Source: Macrolepiota albuminosa (taxonomy: Eukaryota; Basidiomycota; Agaricomycetes; Agaricales; Agaricaceae). Taken from it: DNA of 64,000 nucleotides. The translations under genes were made by a program, and so were the position numbers. The notes beneath the pieces were generated by a model. The model saw nothing but the letters and a program-made list of their open reading frames with translations, did no database searches and was not told the DNA's origin. Shown one piece after another: positions 12,127 through 23,294 of this stretch. The stretch covers positions 310,001 to 374,000 of the forward strand of contig JAMWFC010000005.1 of assembly GCA_027475525.1 (NCBI GenBank). The letters run 5' to 3'. Within the stretch, counting starts at the first letter, position 1. Each line of letters opens with the position of its first letter.

Positions 12127-12280
12127 GAGGAACCCCCGGGAGACCCCGAAGACTTCGACTTCGACGACGAACGGGACGAGGAGGCCCTCCGAGCCAACCG
12201 GCTGAGGAACCCCCAGGAGACCCCAAAGACTTCGACTTCGACGACGAACGGGACGAGGAGGCCCTCCGAGCCAACCGGCT
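12127..12280. repeat. 77-bp tandem duplication, in B gag (two mismatches)
   Basis: Second copy from 12204 differs by two g-to-a changes, the only pair found that is not exact. Single in B2. Confidence 0.9.
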
Positions 12281-12464
12281 CAAAAGAAGGGACGACCCTG
12301 GATCGAGGTCCCGACGGATGTGCAGGAACGACGGAGAAGGGAGGGCGTCTGCATACTCTGTGGTGAGAAAGATCATTTCATCTCCGAGTGCCCCAAACGA
12401 CAGGTCATGGGACGTGCCACCTGGACCTTCGAAGGGGAGGACGCCACCTACGAGTATTCGGAAA

Positions 12465-12618
12465 ACGACCCGGCGATTTAGACCCGGAAGACGCCCTAAA
12501 TCGCAGAATCGACCCCGACGTCTTCTCCGCCCCGGTCTCACACGACCCGGCGATTTAGACCCGGAAGACGCCCTAAATCGCAGAATCGACCCCGACGTCT
12601 TCTCCGCCCCGGTCTCAC
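12465..12618. repeat. 77-bp tandem duplication, at B gag-pol junction
   Basis: Second copy from 12542. Single in B2. Confidence 0.97.
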
Positions 12619-13640
12619 ACCTTCGCTCTACGACACTCATACAGGACACCCCACGGCTTACCTACCCTCCCACTCTTCGCACTCCCTCCTCCTCAAAACC
12701 CGCCTCACCCCCTCCGGAACTCCCCTCAACACCCTCGTCGACAGTGGCGCCACCGACAACTTCATCGATGAAGCATGGTCTACCTTCGCCCCGGAACCCG
12801 CCCAGCGACTCCCGGTCCCGGTACGACTCTGCCTCTTTGACGGAGACGCCTCTACGGCGGGGGACATCACCCACTTCGTGCGTATGCCCGTTACCTTCGC
12901 CAACGGACAGACTCACACCCTCCGGATGTTGGTGACCAAACTTCACCCTTCCGCACCCCTGGTCCTAGGGCTCCCGTGGCTCCGAGACACCAACCCCCGC
13001 ATCGATTGGCGACACCTCACCCTTCGCCTGACCCGGGACCCGACCCCTGACGACCAGCAACTCCCCTTCGACATCCCCCAGATTGGCGACACCTCACCCT
13101 TCGCCTGACCCGGGACCCGACCCCTGACGACCAGCAACTCCCCTTCGACATCCCCCACTCCCCAAAACTAACCCCGAAGGACCCCCGGACGAGCCCCCAC
13201 CACCCCCGGCCTCCAGTCCCGCTCGTCCCGATCCTTCGTCATCAACGCCAGGCTGGACGGCACCCCGGGACCGATATCGGCCCTTATCAACAGCGGAGCC
13301 ACCGGGGTTTTCATCAGCGACGCCCTCGACCTCCCCCACGACTCCCTCGACCAGCCCCTCCGCCTGCAACGCCTCGACGGCACCCCCTCCTCCTCCGGCC
13401 CCATCAAAAGGTCTCACTCGGGACGCGTGACCCTGGACAACAACTACGAGTTCACTTCCGACTTCCTGGTCACGCGACTTCACGACTCGACCCCGATGGT
13501 GCTGGGGCTGCCCTGGCTGCGCGACACGAACCCCGACATCGATTGGAGGACGCTCACCATGACCTTCCCGGGACCCGAAGACCACCCCTTGACCGCCGTG
13601 CACCTCCGAGCCCTAGGAGGCGACCCGACGCCCGACACCC
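12482..13640 (+). pseudogene. Element B tandem protease region (two retropepsin units)
   Basis: Two aspartic-protease-like units follow each other. Unit 1 (about 12700-13080) has VDSGATDNF and ends LVLGLPWLRDTNPRIDW. Unit 2 (about 13230-13570) has INSGATGVF and ends MVLGLPWLRDTNPDIDW. The near-identical C-terminal signatures show that the units are homologous. In unit 2 the catalytic Asp is Asn here (AAC), while B2 has Asp. The region is in the -1 frame relative to gag, broken by the duplications at 12465 and 13004 and apparently by a one-base deletion near 12650. A normal Ty3 Pol has a single unit. Confidence 0.75.
13004..13157. repeat. 77-bp tandem duplication, in B protease unit 1
   Basis: Second copy from 13081. 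Single in B2. Confidence 0.97.
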
Positions 13641-16600
13641 CCGGGACGACTGCCGCGCCCCCCGCGCATGCCTCACCCACGCCCGTCCGAGACCTCAAGG
13701 CCCCTGATCGACCCCCAAACATTCCTCGGAACAAGTACAAAGGGCCGAACTACCCCTGCCGGTCTCAGACACGCGTCACACCCGCTCCGGCCGATGCCTC
13801 CACGACCCCGACCGACCCGAGCGCACTCGACATCAAGATCATTGGGGCCGCCCCCTTCGCCCGCCTCATGAGGGATGGGACTCCCACGTTTCAGCTGCAC
13901 ACCTTGCCTTCTCTCCCGGAAGAACACCTACGAGGGGACGCCATTCCCCCGGAACAGAAAACCGAGGAGCAAATCCTCCGAGAAGTAGTTCCCCCGGAGT
14001 ATCACGAGTTCGCTGACGTATTCTCCGAAGGAGACGCCAAGGAGATCCCCCCTCACCGCCCCTATGATCACACCATCGACCTCGAGGAAGGAGCCACCCC
14101 CCCTTTCGGCAAGGTCTACAACATGTCGGAGGTCGAACTCCGGGCTCTCAAGGACTACCTCAACGAAATGCTCGGTAAGGGATTCATCCGACCCTCCGCC
14201 TCCGCCGCCGGAGCCCCGGTTCTATTCGCCAAGAAGAAGGACGGCTCGCTCCGACTCTGTGTCGACTACCGGGGACTCAACAAGATCACCAAGAAGAACC
14301 GCTACCTGCTCCCGCTCATCGGCGATCTGGTCGATCGACTCCGCAGTGCCAAGGTCTACACGAAGATCGACCTCCGCTCCGGTTACAACAACGTCCGCAT
14401 CGCCCCGGGACACGAGTGGAAAACCGCGTTCCGCACGCGGTATGGTCTGTTTGAGTACCTTGTAATGCCTTTCGGAATGACTAACTCCCCCGCCACGTTC
14501 CAATACTTCATGAACGACATCTTCCACGACATGAGCGACGTCTTCGTGATAGTCTACCTGGACGACATCCTCATCTATTCCGACTCGAAGGAGGATCACC
14601 AGAAGCACGTCCGGCAAATCCTCGAACGCCTCCGGGAGCACAATCTCCACGCCAAGCCCAAGAAGTGCTCCTTCCATACGAAAGAGGTTGAGTATCTTGG
14701 CGTCATAGTATCCCCGAACGGCATTCGCATGGACCCCCACAAGGTCGAGGCCATCGTCAACTGGCCGCAGCCCCGGAACGTCAAGGAAGTACAGTCCTTC
14801 CTGGGTTTCGCTAACTTCTACCGGAGGTTTATAGACAACTACTCCGGGATTACGAAACCCCTCAACCGGCTCACGCGCAAGGACATCGCCTGGAACTGGG
14901 ACAGTAAGTGCCAGAGCGTCTTTAACTTGCTCAAGGAGGCTTTCACAGTCGCCCCGGTACTCCGGCACTACGATCCGGCCCTCCCGATCATCCTGGAATG
15001 TGACGCGTCCGACTACGCCATCGCCGGGATCCTCTCACAGATGGAGCCTGACGGTGGGGAGCCCCGGCCAGTCGCTTTCTACACCCGGTCCATGATCAAC
15101 GCCGAGCTCAACTACGACATCTACGACAAGGAGCTCCTCGCCATCGTCGAAGCCTTCAAGCAGTGGCGAGCCTACCTCGAGGGAGCCCGACACCGGATTC
15201 AGGTCTACTCGGATCACAACAACCTGCAGTACTTCACCACGACCAAACAGCTTAGTCGACGACAGGCCCGATGGTCCGAGATCCTCTCGGAATACGACTT
15301 CACGATCCAGTACCGCCCGGGACGCCTTGGCGCCAAGCCCGATGCCCTCACCCGTCGACCGGACGTCTACCCCAAGAAGTCATTCGAGGCGGAGCGCAAT
15401 GCGTTCAATCATCGCGTGGTGATCCCTCCCGAACACCTGAATGCCGTACTGATCTTAAACGACAAAGGAACCCTGAACCAGATCCGCCGCGCTCCCCGGG
15501 ACAAGTACTTCACCGATCACGACCTCCGAAACCCTTCCGACGGAACTGACCGGGACCCCGCCTTCTCCTTGTCCCCCGACGAGAAACTCCTCCTCCGGGA
15601 CGGCCGCATCTACGTCCCGGATCACGCCCGACTTCGCTACGACGTCCTCCGTCAACACCACGACCACAAGCTCCGGGGACATCCTGGAATACGTAAGACC
15701 CTCCAGCTCATCTCCCGGACTTACTTTTGGCCAGGGTTGAAGAAGGACGTGACCCGTTACATTCGATCATGCGAGCCCTGCCTCCGGGCCAAGGTCCCCC
15801 GACACCGACCGTACGGACTCCTGAAACCCCTGCCGGTCGGACGACGCCCCTGGTCCTCAATATCTCTGGACCACATCGTCGAGCTCCCGGAATCTGAAGG
15901 GTTCGATGCTATTCTTGTCGTTGTGTACAGGCTGACCAAACAGGGCATCTTCCTACCCTGCCACACCACGGATACCGCCCCGGACTTCGCCCGGCTGTTC
16001 CTCGAGCACGTCTTCGCCAAACATGGACTCCCGGACGACATCGTCTCCGACCGTGGCCCTCTCTTCATGTCCAAGTTCTGGACTTCCCTGTGTAAGGCAC
16101 TTGAAGTAAAGACTAACCTCTCTACCGCCTACCACCCCGAAACCAACGGCCAAACCGAAAGGGTCAACCAGTCCCTCGAGCAGTACCTCCGACTGTACGT
16201 CAACTACTTGCAGGACGACTGGCGCGCTGAGCTCCCCCTGGCCGAGTTCACCTACAACAACACGCCGCACTCTGCCACCGGGGTATCCCCTTTCTTTGCC
16301 AACAAGGGATACCACCCTCGACTGACACTCTCGCTCCGGGACATCCCGTCACACGCCGCCCACGAGGTCGCCCGGGATCTCCAATCCCTTCACAAGTTTC
16401 TCCGGGAAGAGATCGACATCGCGAACCGGGCCTACGCGAAACACGCCGACCGGAAACGGGAAGACACCCCCGACTGGACCCCCGGGACAAAGGTATGGTT
16501 AGATTGACGCCACCTCCGCACCCGCCGGCCCTCCCCAAAACTCGATCACAAGCGTCTCGGCCCGTTCAAAATATTGAAGAAGGTCTCATCCCACGCCTAC

Positions 16601-16939
16601 AAGATCGAACTCCCCCCGGGGCTAAAAGGTCTGCACCCGGTATTCCACGTCCGCCTCCTGGAACGACACCCCCCGGATCCCTTCCCCGAACGACGCCCCG
16701 AGCCCCCTCCCCCGGTTGAGGTCGAGGACGAGTACCACTACGAGGTTGAAGACATCCTCGACTCCCGGAACATTCGCGGACGACCCCACTTCCTCGTACG
16801 GTGGAAGGGATACGGCCCGGAAGACGACACTTGGGAACCACGCCGAAACCTCGAAGGTGCCCTCGACAAACTCCGGGACTTCCAACAACGGCACCCGGGA
16901 AACGACCTCCCCGGGCGCAGGACTCACAGACGGCAGTAG
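13641..16939 (+). pseudogene. Element B Pol: RT, RNase H, integrase, GPY/F, chromodomain
   Basis: One frame is open from 13427 to 16507. [14 protein letters not shown] near 14255 and YLDD in [11 protein letters not shown] near 14555. RNase H: ECDASDYAIAG near 14995 and [10 protein letters not shown] near 15215. Integrase: zinc finger H...H...CEPC near 15655-15785, then [17 protein letters not shown] and [10 protein letters not shown] as DDE positions. The frame stops at TGA 16505 (B2 has CGA), after which it stays open through LGPFKILKK and a classical chromodomain (YEVEDILDS...[17 protein letters not shown], about 16738-16890) to TAG 16937. Activity would need readthrough of that TGA or an assembly correction. 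Confidence 0.9.
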
Positions 16940-17311
16940 TGGGTGTAACCCCCGCCTCTGGACTCATCAGGGATTCAACTCCCGCGTATGCTTTCTGTTT
17001 TTTCTTTCTAGACCTTACCCCCCTCTAGTATTCCCTTTTTACAGTAGCGCCCCGGATTATGGGCAAGGTCTCTTTCCAGCTTTCCCGCCTCACTACTCAC
17101 ACGAGTCCCTTCTTACTTACCTCCAGAGGACAAGTATATACATTTTGCTACAATTACATTATCTACAGTACAGTCACACGAGTCCCTTCTTACTTACCTC
17201 CAGAGGACAAGTATATACATTTTGCTACAATTACATTATCTACAGTACAGGACCTGGACAAGACGCGTAACGAACAAGAAAGAAAAGGGGAACGACAAGA
17301 AAACGAGGGCC
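16940..17311. other. Element B 3' non-coding spacer
   Basis: Between the Pol stop and the end of the antisense gene lies a pyrimidine-rich stretch, including a ctgttttttc run and the 77-bp duplication 17097-17250. I see no further ORF worth reporting. The equivalent place in the decayed B' copy has expanded to the poly-T at 52534. Confidence 0.6.
17097..17250. repeat. 77-bp tandem duplication, in B 3' spacer
   Basis: Second copy from 17174. Non-coding, yet the period is the same. Confidence 0.97.
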
Positions 17312-17877
17312 CCTAGACCCGGGGCCCCGGACTACTCTCACCCTCCTCCCCCCTCGGCCAACCCCGGAAGTCCTCCCCCACTCCCTCCGGACCGTGCTCC
17401 CGCAAGACCTCCTCCGCCACTCCTCCCCCCTCGGCCAACCCCGGAAGTCCTCCCCCACTCCCTCCGGACCGTGCTCCCGCAAGACCTCCTCCGCCAGCTG
17501 CTCCCAGGACGGGAGGGACTCACCCTCGTCCAGGACACGTTCAAACGGACGGGGGGGGCGGACAGTCATCCGCGCAAAGGCCGGCGCGGGACGACTCGGA
17601 CGAGACTCCGGGGGGACACTAGGACCGGCCTCGGGAGCAGGCTCCGGAAGTCGGCTAGGACCCGCCTCCGGGACGGAAATGTTACGTTGTTCTGAAAAAG
17701 GAAGGTTAGTGGGGGTAAGCGACCAACACGGGAGCACTCACGTTGTTCGAAAAGCGCCGCTACGCGCTCCCGGTCGAGACGAGCCCGGTAACGCGCGTCC
17801 CGGGCTCCCCACGCCATGAGGGGCGCGACCTCGTTCGTCTGCGGGGGCGTCGGGGAATGCGTCGGCGTTCGCGACAT
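17312..17877 (-). CDS. Element B antisense spliced accessory gene
   Basis: It runs opposite to gag-pol, between pol and the 3' LTR. Exon 1 is 17877-17742 (start MSRTPTHSPTPPQTNEVAPLMAW). A canonical 50-bp intron, 17741-17692 (gtgagt...ctaac...cag), follows. Exon 2 from 17691 is Pro/Arg/Glu-rich and carries FERVLDEGESLPSWEQLAEE, ending near FRGWP. The duplication 17343-17496 breaks the last part. The same start is kept in B' (from 50323) and B'' (54040, with exon 1 again exactly 136 nt), and the same C-terminal block is kept in B2 (62937-63941). I do not recognise the family; no enzyme motif is visible. Conservation across copies argues that it is translated. Confidence 0.65.
17343..17496. repeat. 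77-bp tandem duplication, in B antisense gene
   Basis: Second copy from 17420. Breaks the C-terminal LREHGP block. Confidence 0.95.
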
Positions 17878-17989
17878 AGTTGGGTTTGATGGTAAAATTT
17901 TTTTTCGTTACGTGGCAGGACAGGCGCCGGTTCCCACGCTCAAGCCCGGTCCGAACCTCCGGCTACGCGCGCCTCGGAGGGTCTCGGCG

Positions 17990-18004
17990 CTGAGGGGGGG
18001 GTGA
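17990..18004 (+). promoter_or_regulatory. Polypurine tract of element B
   Basis: The purine run ctgagggggggtga abuts the 3' LTR and would prime plus-strand DNA synthesis. Confidence 0.75.
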
Positions 18005-18803
18005 TGTCACGACCCCTCCCCCCCGGAACCTCCCCGGGACACCCCCGGAGTCCCATCCGGGAACCTCTTTCGTCAATCCCACAGCGCACCCCGCCCCCGC
18101 CGCTGCCGACGCCGCCATCACACGCATCGAGGACCGCCATCAGCCATCAACGATCGCCATCAGCCAGCCCCCCGGGACCCCTGCATCACGGACCCCGGGA
18201 TCACCCGCCATCAACGATCAGATCACGCGGCTCGCATCCGGCCATCACGCATCACGCCCCACGCATCACAACCTCCCTCCGCACCAATTGATCGCGCGTC
18301 CCCACACGCGCGATCCCGGTATACAGTCCCCGGCCGCTACTCAATGGCCCCCGGAACTCATCCCAGACACCCCGGAATCCCGAGACACGATCCGTAGTAC
18401 TTATAGTATAGCTCCCCGTTGTATTCGCTAGTCTTGATATTGCATAACTGTTACTTGGATATTGCGTGCCCTCTGTTTGACTGGTACGCCTCGTTTGGTA
18501 CGCTTCGACTGGCACGCCTCGGTATTCGCGTGCTATAAGTTTGGTACGCACTTCGCGACTCTTAAGTTACTAACTTGGTCTCGTCTTAGAACCTCCGGTT
18601 CACGACTCGACCCCCTCTAACTCTCAGCTACTCTCATCCAAAACCCCCGGACTCTAGTCCCCTCTCCCGGGATTACCCCTGTCCTCGTCTTGAACCCCGG
18701 AGTCCTAGCCCCGGAGTTCCAGACACCCGAGTATCCGTAGATCAAGTCCGCATCGTAAGGGCGTCGCTTTCCCGGAAAGCCCCCGATTCAGCGGAACCTG
18801 ACA
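18005..18803 (+). repeat. Element B 3' LTR (799 bp)
   Basis: Direct repeat of 8543-9341 with one difference seen. It is followed by the gcatc target duplication at 18804-18808. Confidence 0.97.
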
Positions 18804-18808
18804 GCATC
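18804..18808. repeat. Right target-site duplication of element B (gcatc)
   Basis: Second copy of gcatc. From here element A gag resumes on the minus strand. Confidence 0.95.
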
Positions 18809-20725
18809 CTGAAGCGTTGAGGGGTGTACGAATCGATCGTACAGTCCTGTAAGGACTCCTTTAAATGTCCAGTCATATTGGACATGGTTGACGTGCAGTA
18901 CTGCCCGTTGAAACCAACCCATGGCCTCTCCGGCCAAGAACTCAGGCAGAACGAAGATTTGTTCTCGTTCCATACGGTCACCTCCGTATAAGCACATGGC
19001 AAGATGGGTGCATACATCCATCGCCCAATCTTCCAGGTCGCTGAACTTGGACGCGCCTGTATAGGCGCAAATGTGCCTACTGTCTGCTTTACGCAGCTTC
19101 ACTCCGTCTGGTAACCATAAGGTTACGCCCAGGGCATCATCGACTATTCGATGCAGGCGATCGTGCATGGCTTCACAATGCATTCGAATGGCTTCCCGCT
19201 GACCCAGGAATCTAGTCGCCAAATCAGCGGCATGGGGAAGCGACTTCTCCCGTCCACCTTGCAGAGGACGTCTCGAGCCTCCTCGACTGTGGGCATAATT
19301 GCCCTTGTCTCGAGAGATCAACCTGGAACCGTCATTCTGGCTGTTACCAGGGACATCACGTCTCGTGGCGCCATCTTGATCGAGGAAGTCTCCTCGATCA
19401 TGATCGTTGCGCCGCCCTGGACCTGGAGAAGCTTGATTCTCCTGACCCTGCATGACGAATTGACAACGCATCTCGTCAATGGGCTTAGTGCCCTCGAATA
19501 CGATGCCCTGATCGTCGATAAGGGACTGTCCCTTAGTCCTGAGGTCGCCATTGCGCATACGTTGATATGCGACTCTGTCGCTCAACATTTCGGCCATGGG
19601 CACACGCAGCATCACGGATGCCTCACTTTCCACTTTGAGCACAGTGCTATTGTGCCTATCCGGACCTGACATATCTGTCCTATGGTCTTGGTTACGCATG
19701 TGCGGGGGCTCCTCACGCCACCCTTGTCCTGCTGGAGTATAAAAAGTACTCACCGGTCTTACTTCGGGCACTTCTTGCGCCCGTGCTAGTGCCTCCACTA
19801 GCTCGATTCCGACGTCTTGATTGCGTCGTGCCGAGCATTCCTCGGACGTGTGGCTCCAGGGGGTTGAGGCCCCCGATTGCCGTGTGGCCTTACACTGCAC
19901 ATACATTTGCAGCTCCATAGTGAGCACTCTCACCATCAAATCAGTATATTTTGTACTGAATACATTGGGCACTTCATGCCCTTGTTGCCTAAGTGCTACT
20001 ATATGGGCTGACGCGTAGCGCTCGAGTCGCGCTTGGGTGGTGTATTTCATCACCTCTGGGTGCAAGTCCCAGAACACCCGCAAGCGCACGGTGTACGTGG
20101 TTTTCAGCCGCTGTTCCTCTGCTCCGGCGTCGTCATCACTTGACGACTCCATCACCTCCTCTGGAAGCTCTACAACCTCCGGAGCTTCCTCCACTGCTGG
20201 GGTGCACAGGAATTGATCTTCCGCGCGGTATACTTCAGGCCTTGCAGCCTCCTCCGGTACCTCTTCTAAGCGGGCTTCCGCTACTTTAGAAGGCATTGGA
20301 CCTGCTGTGGACTGCCTGGTCCCACTGCTCCAGCTCGCGGGGAGGGCTCTCCCAGTCCGTACTGACAACTCGGCGTCTCCTGGGGCGCCATAGGTGCCGG
20401 TTGACTGTCGGCCGTCCTGTGGGGGTCCTTTGGAAGCCAATCGGCTAGACCGTCGCGGTCCTCCTGGCAGCTGCATAACTGGGGGCATTAATCCCCCGGG
20501 CATCTTGTCCTGGATGCGTTGCGGACCGTCCTGCTGTGAGCTTTCAGCTCTCCAGGCCTCGCTCTCATTCCTGGCCAGGTCAGTACTCTGACCTCGGTCT
20601 CGAGCCTTTGGTCTTACCTGACCCACATTGGACGCTGATGCGTCCTGGGTGTCTGCTGGGTCTCCCCGTAGGTCGTGGGCATTTCGCCCGCCGTCAGTGG
20701 GCACTGCAGGTATGGGATTACTCAT
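18809..20725 (-). pseudogene. Element A Gag, N-terminal part
   Basis: The start is the ATG at 20725 (MSNPIPAVPTDGG). The first 220 residues are low-complexity with an acidic run (EEVMESSSDDDAGAEEQ near 20140). Next comes a helical region (LRVFWDLHPEVMKYTTQARLE), a Ser/Gly-rich linker, and a capsid-like part near 19070-18810 (LEDWAMDVCTHLAMCLYGG; EAMGWFQRAVLHV). The ORF is open for about 640 codons and is cut at STLQDA by element B; the rest is at 8542-7922. The length is unusual for Ty3 Gag, which is often 250-400 residues. Confidence 0.8.
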
Positions 20726-21090
20726 CGATTCCCTGTTTGAAATTTGCACAGTGTGGCTGTGCAAGAAGCTTGAGAAGCTGATAGAGTTCTGTCAACGAAC
20801 TCAATGACTGATGTCAGATGCTAGGCAATAGATCCTAGCTGGCAGATTCAAAAAAATGTAACAAAGTTACAGGGATTGTGAGAGCTTAGGTTCACACTGC
20901 ACAGAATCAGACCAGTCCGGTCTATTGACTATGTAGTATAAACACAAAATAAGCTGCTTTGTAAGCAGCAGGTAAGACTAATTATATACTAATGTAAATA
21001 ATATTATATTATAATAAATATAATATAATATCTACTACTATACAGTAAGTAAAGCTATGTGGCGAGCGCCACATAGCGGACTACGCTACA
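20726..21090 (-). repeat. Element A 5' LTR and leader
   Basis: In element orientation it starts TGTAGCGTAGTCC at 21090, directly before a perfect 10-bp-stem hairpin (21054-21077), then an AT-rich tract and the leader to the gag ATG. The LTR start is confirmed by the homologous start of A' (35581, interrupted by C). The LTR/leader boundary cannot be fixed because the 3' LTR is outside the window. The five bases ttcag (21091-21095) on the outer side should be the TSD. Confidence 0.65.
21054..21077. repeat. LTR hairpin of element A
   Basis: GCTATGTGGC and GCCACATAGC pair perfectly around a GAGC loop, about 13 bases inside the LTR end. A' has the same stem with loop TAAC (21734-21757). Confidence 0.8.
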
Positions 21091-21759
21091 TTCAGGCACT
21101 TCCTGCACCCATGCTAGTGCCTCCACTAGCTTGAGTCCAACGTCTTGATTGCGGCATGCCAAGCATTCCTCGGAAGTGTGGCTCCAGGAGGTCGAGGCCC
21201 CCGATTGCCTTGTGGCCTTCTGCTGCACATACATTTGCAGCTCAATAGTGAGCACTCTCACCATCAAATCAGTATATTTTGTACTGAATACATTGGGCAC
21301 TTTGTGCTCTTGTCGCCTAAGTGCTACTATATGTGCTGATGCATAGCGCTCGAGTTATGCTTGGGTGGTATATTTCATCACTTCTGGGTGCAAATCCCAG
21401 AACACCTGCAATCACACAGTGTACGCAGTTTTTAGCCGCTGCTCATCTGCTCTGGCGTCGTCATCACTTGATGACTCAATTGCCTCCTCTGGAAGCTCTA
21501 CAGCCTCTGGAGCTTCCTCCACTGCTGGCATGCACGGAAATCAGTTTTCCATGCGGCCTACTTCAGGGCTTGCAGCCTCCTCTGGTACCTCTTCCATGCG
21601 GGCTTCCGCTATCTTAGAGGGCATTGAGCCTGCTGCAGGCTGCCTGGTCCCACTACTCTGGCTCGGAGGGATAGCTCTCCCAGCCTGTATGGCTGACTCG
21701 GTGTCTCCTGAGATGCTAGGCACAGTAAGTAAGGCTATGTGGCTAACGCCACATAGCGG
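21091..21759 (-). pseudogene. A' : deletion remnant of an A-family element (gag fragment)
   Basis: The minus strand encodes a diverged piece of A-type gag (VFSTKYTDLMVRVLT, SWSHTSEEC, PSKIAEARMEEVPEEAA). At its 5' side the LTR start and hairpin (21757-21734) run directly into leader bases (gcctagcatct) and then mid-gag, so most of the LTR and the first third of gag are deleted. At 21090 it is interrupted by the LTR of element A. The first 11 bases of its LTR lie at 35571-35581, on the far side of element C. Confidence 0.75.
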
Positions 21760-22829
21760 TGATAGGCTTCTACTCAGACTGAGCGCATCAAGGGACATTA
21801 TAGGCCAACCGACACTTGACGTATTCAGGACTCTAGCGACCAGTTGGGAATATAGAGCAGCTCTAGCTCTGGCAAATTACTACAGGATGTGGAAACTTAT
21901 CCTAACCCCTAGCTACCAGGCCTACAGCGCACTCCTTTCACCTAGCCCAAGGACGAAGGAGGCTCATAACGTATAGCGCTAACACAACGGCGGGAGAGGA
22001 CTATAACTAAACCCCGATCACTTCCAGAAGGAGCCAGCAGCAGGCGCTGCCATTGGACGAGGCACTTCAATCAGAAGTCTAAAGGGATCAATGACGGCGG
22101 CACTGGATATACTTAAATCCAACATCTGGACCTGACAGGAACTAATACAATGAGTAGCGCTGACATTAGCGCTCACGGCGTCTGTCGAGGATTTTCCGAC
22201 CATACCCCGGAACGGCCTGGCCAATCGGAGTTATAGAAAAGTGAGCAGACTCGTACAACTCTAAGTCAATATAGAGTCACCGCAGGTCGCCGTGGGTCAT
22301 AACGCCGTTGGTCGCCGTCAGCCATGTGCACAAGGTCGCCGTTGACAGGTCGCCGTTAGAGTAAACCATGAGGAGAGGCGCTAGGAGGTAGCGCCGCAGA
22401 TGGACTTGTATCTTGGCAAACACGGTAGCGCACTGTATATAAAATAGCTACTTTTCATGTATATAACAACGAATCGTAACCCCTCGAACTCACAGTTACA
22501 CTTAGCGTTCAACTCGCGCTAGCCTCCTCCGACTTTGTCACTAAGTCGGGCGCTAGCTCCGTCTATCTCGTCTTCATCGTTTACGGTGCCACTTACGGGC
22601 ACAATACGCTGCGCTACTCGTCTTTTCCCCAATATCTTTGCCTAAACCACGACACTAACCGTCTGCCAGGTAGCCCCCGAAGCGCTACAATCTAGCGCAT
22701 CATTTTACTACCTCCACTTGAGCGCACCGGGACCCTGTCAGGACTCCTCACAACTACGTACGCCAAGCGCTGGAGACGGCGTTGTACTGCGTATACGTCC
22801 AGCGCACCCAACCACAGTTGGCGTCATCA
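21760..22829 (+). repeat. Element C 5' LTR (1070 bp)
   Basis: Starts TGATAGGCTTC, ends GGCGTCATCA, and matches 34497-35566 base for base apart from one site. It contains a TATA-like box (tgtatataaaata) near 22434-22446 and several short repeats of the type gtcgccgt near 22270-22360. Confidence 0.95.
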
Positions 22830-22832
22830 TTT

Positions 22833-22849
22833 TGGAGCCCACCGCGAGG
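22833..22849 (+). promoter_or_regulatory. tRNA-type primer binding site of element C
   Basis: TGGAGCCCACCGCGAGG begins three bases after the LTR with the TGG expected to pair with a tRNA CCA end. I cannot name the tRNA without a tRNA set. Confidence 0.6.
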
Positions 22850-23035
22850 GGTTCTTCTGAGACAGAATTCCACCGGAAACTCAAGCCCAGCGACAGCGCC
22901 GCCTCCTGTTGGAGAGCGTGCTTGAACCAAGTACCACCGAATCACCACATTTACCAGGCGCGTTACCGAGACAGACTTTGGAACAGGAGCTTGAGGCCGC
23001 ACCAGACAGTCTAGCCGAGAGCTTTTTCCCATTTT

Positions 23036-23189
23036 CCCGACCATTTGAATACTTAGCAGGCGAAAACCATACGCCGCTTACGCCTCTAGAAGAGTTATCT
23101 AGGCTATTATCGCCCGACCATTTGAATACTTAGCAGGCGAAAACCATACGCCGCTTACGCCTCTAGAAGAGTTATCTAGGCTATTATCG
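23036..23189. repeat. 77-bp tandem duplication, 5' of C gag ATG
   Basis: Second copy from 23113. Confidence 0.97.
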
Positions 23190-23294
23190 CCAGAATCTAG
23201 CGACTCGGAGCTAACTGAGCCGGTACCTACGACATCGACGCTAAGTAACACGAGCACCACCACCCTTCCTACCTCGACAAATACACCTATCGGA

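Larger units (their letters stand above)
9375..12480 (+). pseudogene. Element B Gag (frame broken by 77-bp duplications)
   Basis: The start is the ATG at 9375 (MATYTHTYYPTG). The protein has a very long Pro-rich N-terminal extension, a charged segment around 9984-10320 (RRRLEEYERQRDEIL), a poly-Pro stretch near 10700-11040, a GGGGNHYYYYYN motif near 11280, and then a Ty3-type capsid domain at about 11380-11900 (FTGRDPRKWRTFL...YWEDRSEYSN). The zinc knuckle seen in B2 (CX2CX4HX4C) falls near 12350. Duplications at 9552, 9858, 10887, 11049, 12127 and 12465 break the frame, so the intact version is best seen in B2 (55366-58092). It ends at TAG 12478-12480. Confidence 0.85.
8543..18803 (+). mobile_element. 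Element B, Tf1/sushi-like chromovirus, complete with two LTRs
   Basis: 10.26 kb from TGT to ACA: LTR, self-priming PBS, gag, pro (two units), RT, RNase H, integrase, chromodomain, an antisense spliced gene, polypurine tract, LTR. The LTRs have equal length (799 bp) and I find one difference (t at 9322, c in the other copy), so the insertion is recent. It sits in the gag of element A with a gcatc TSD. Most apparent frame breaks are the 77-bp duplications; a true nonsense codon may be the TGA at 16505. B2 (54605 onwards) is a close relative. Confidence 0.95.

Noticed and set aside
21040..21760. TRIM-like mini-element with 49-bp direct repeats capturing gag
   Set aside because: The direct repeats are the LTR starts of two nested A-family copies; the outer one continues at 35571 across element C.
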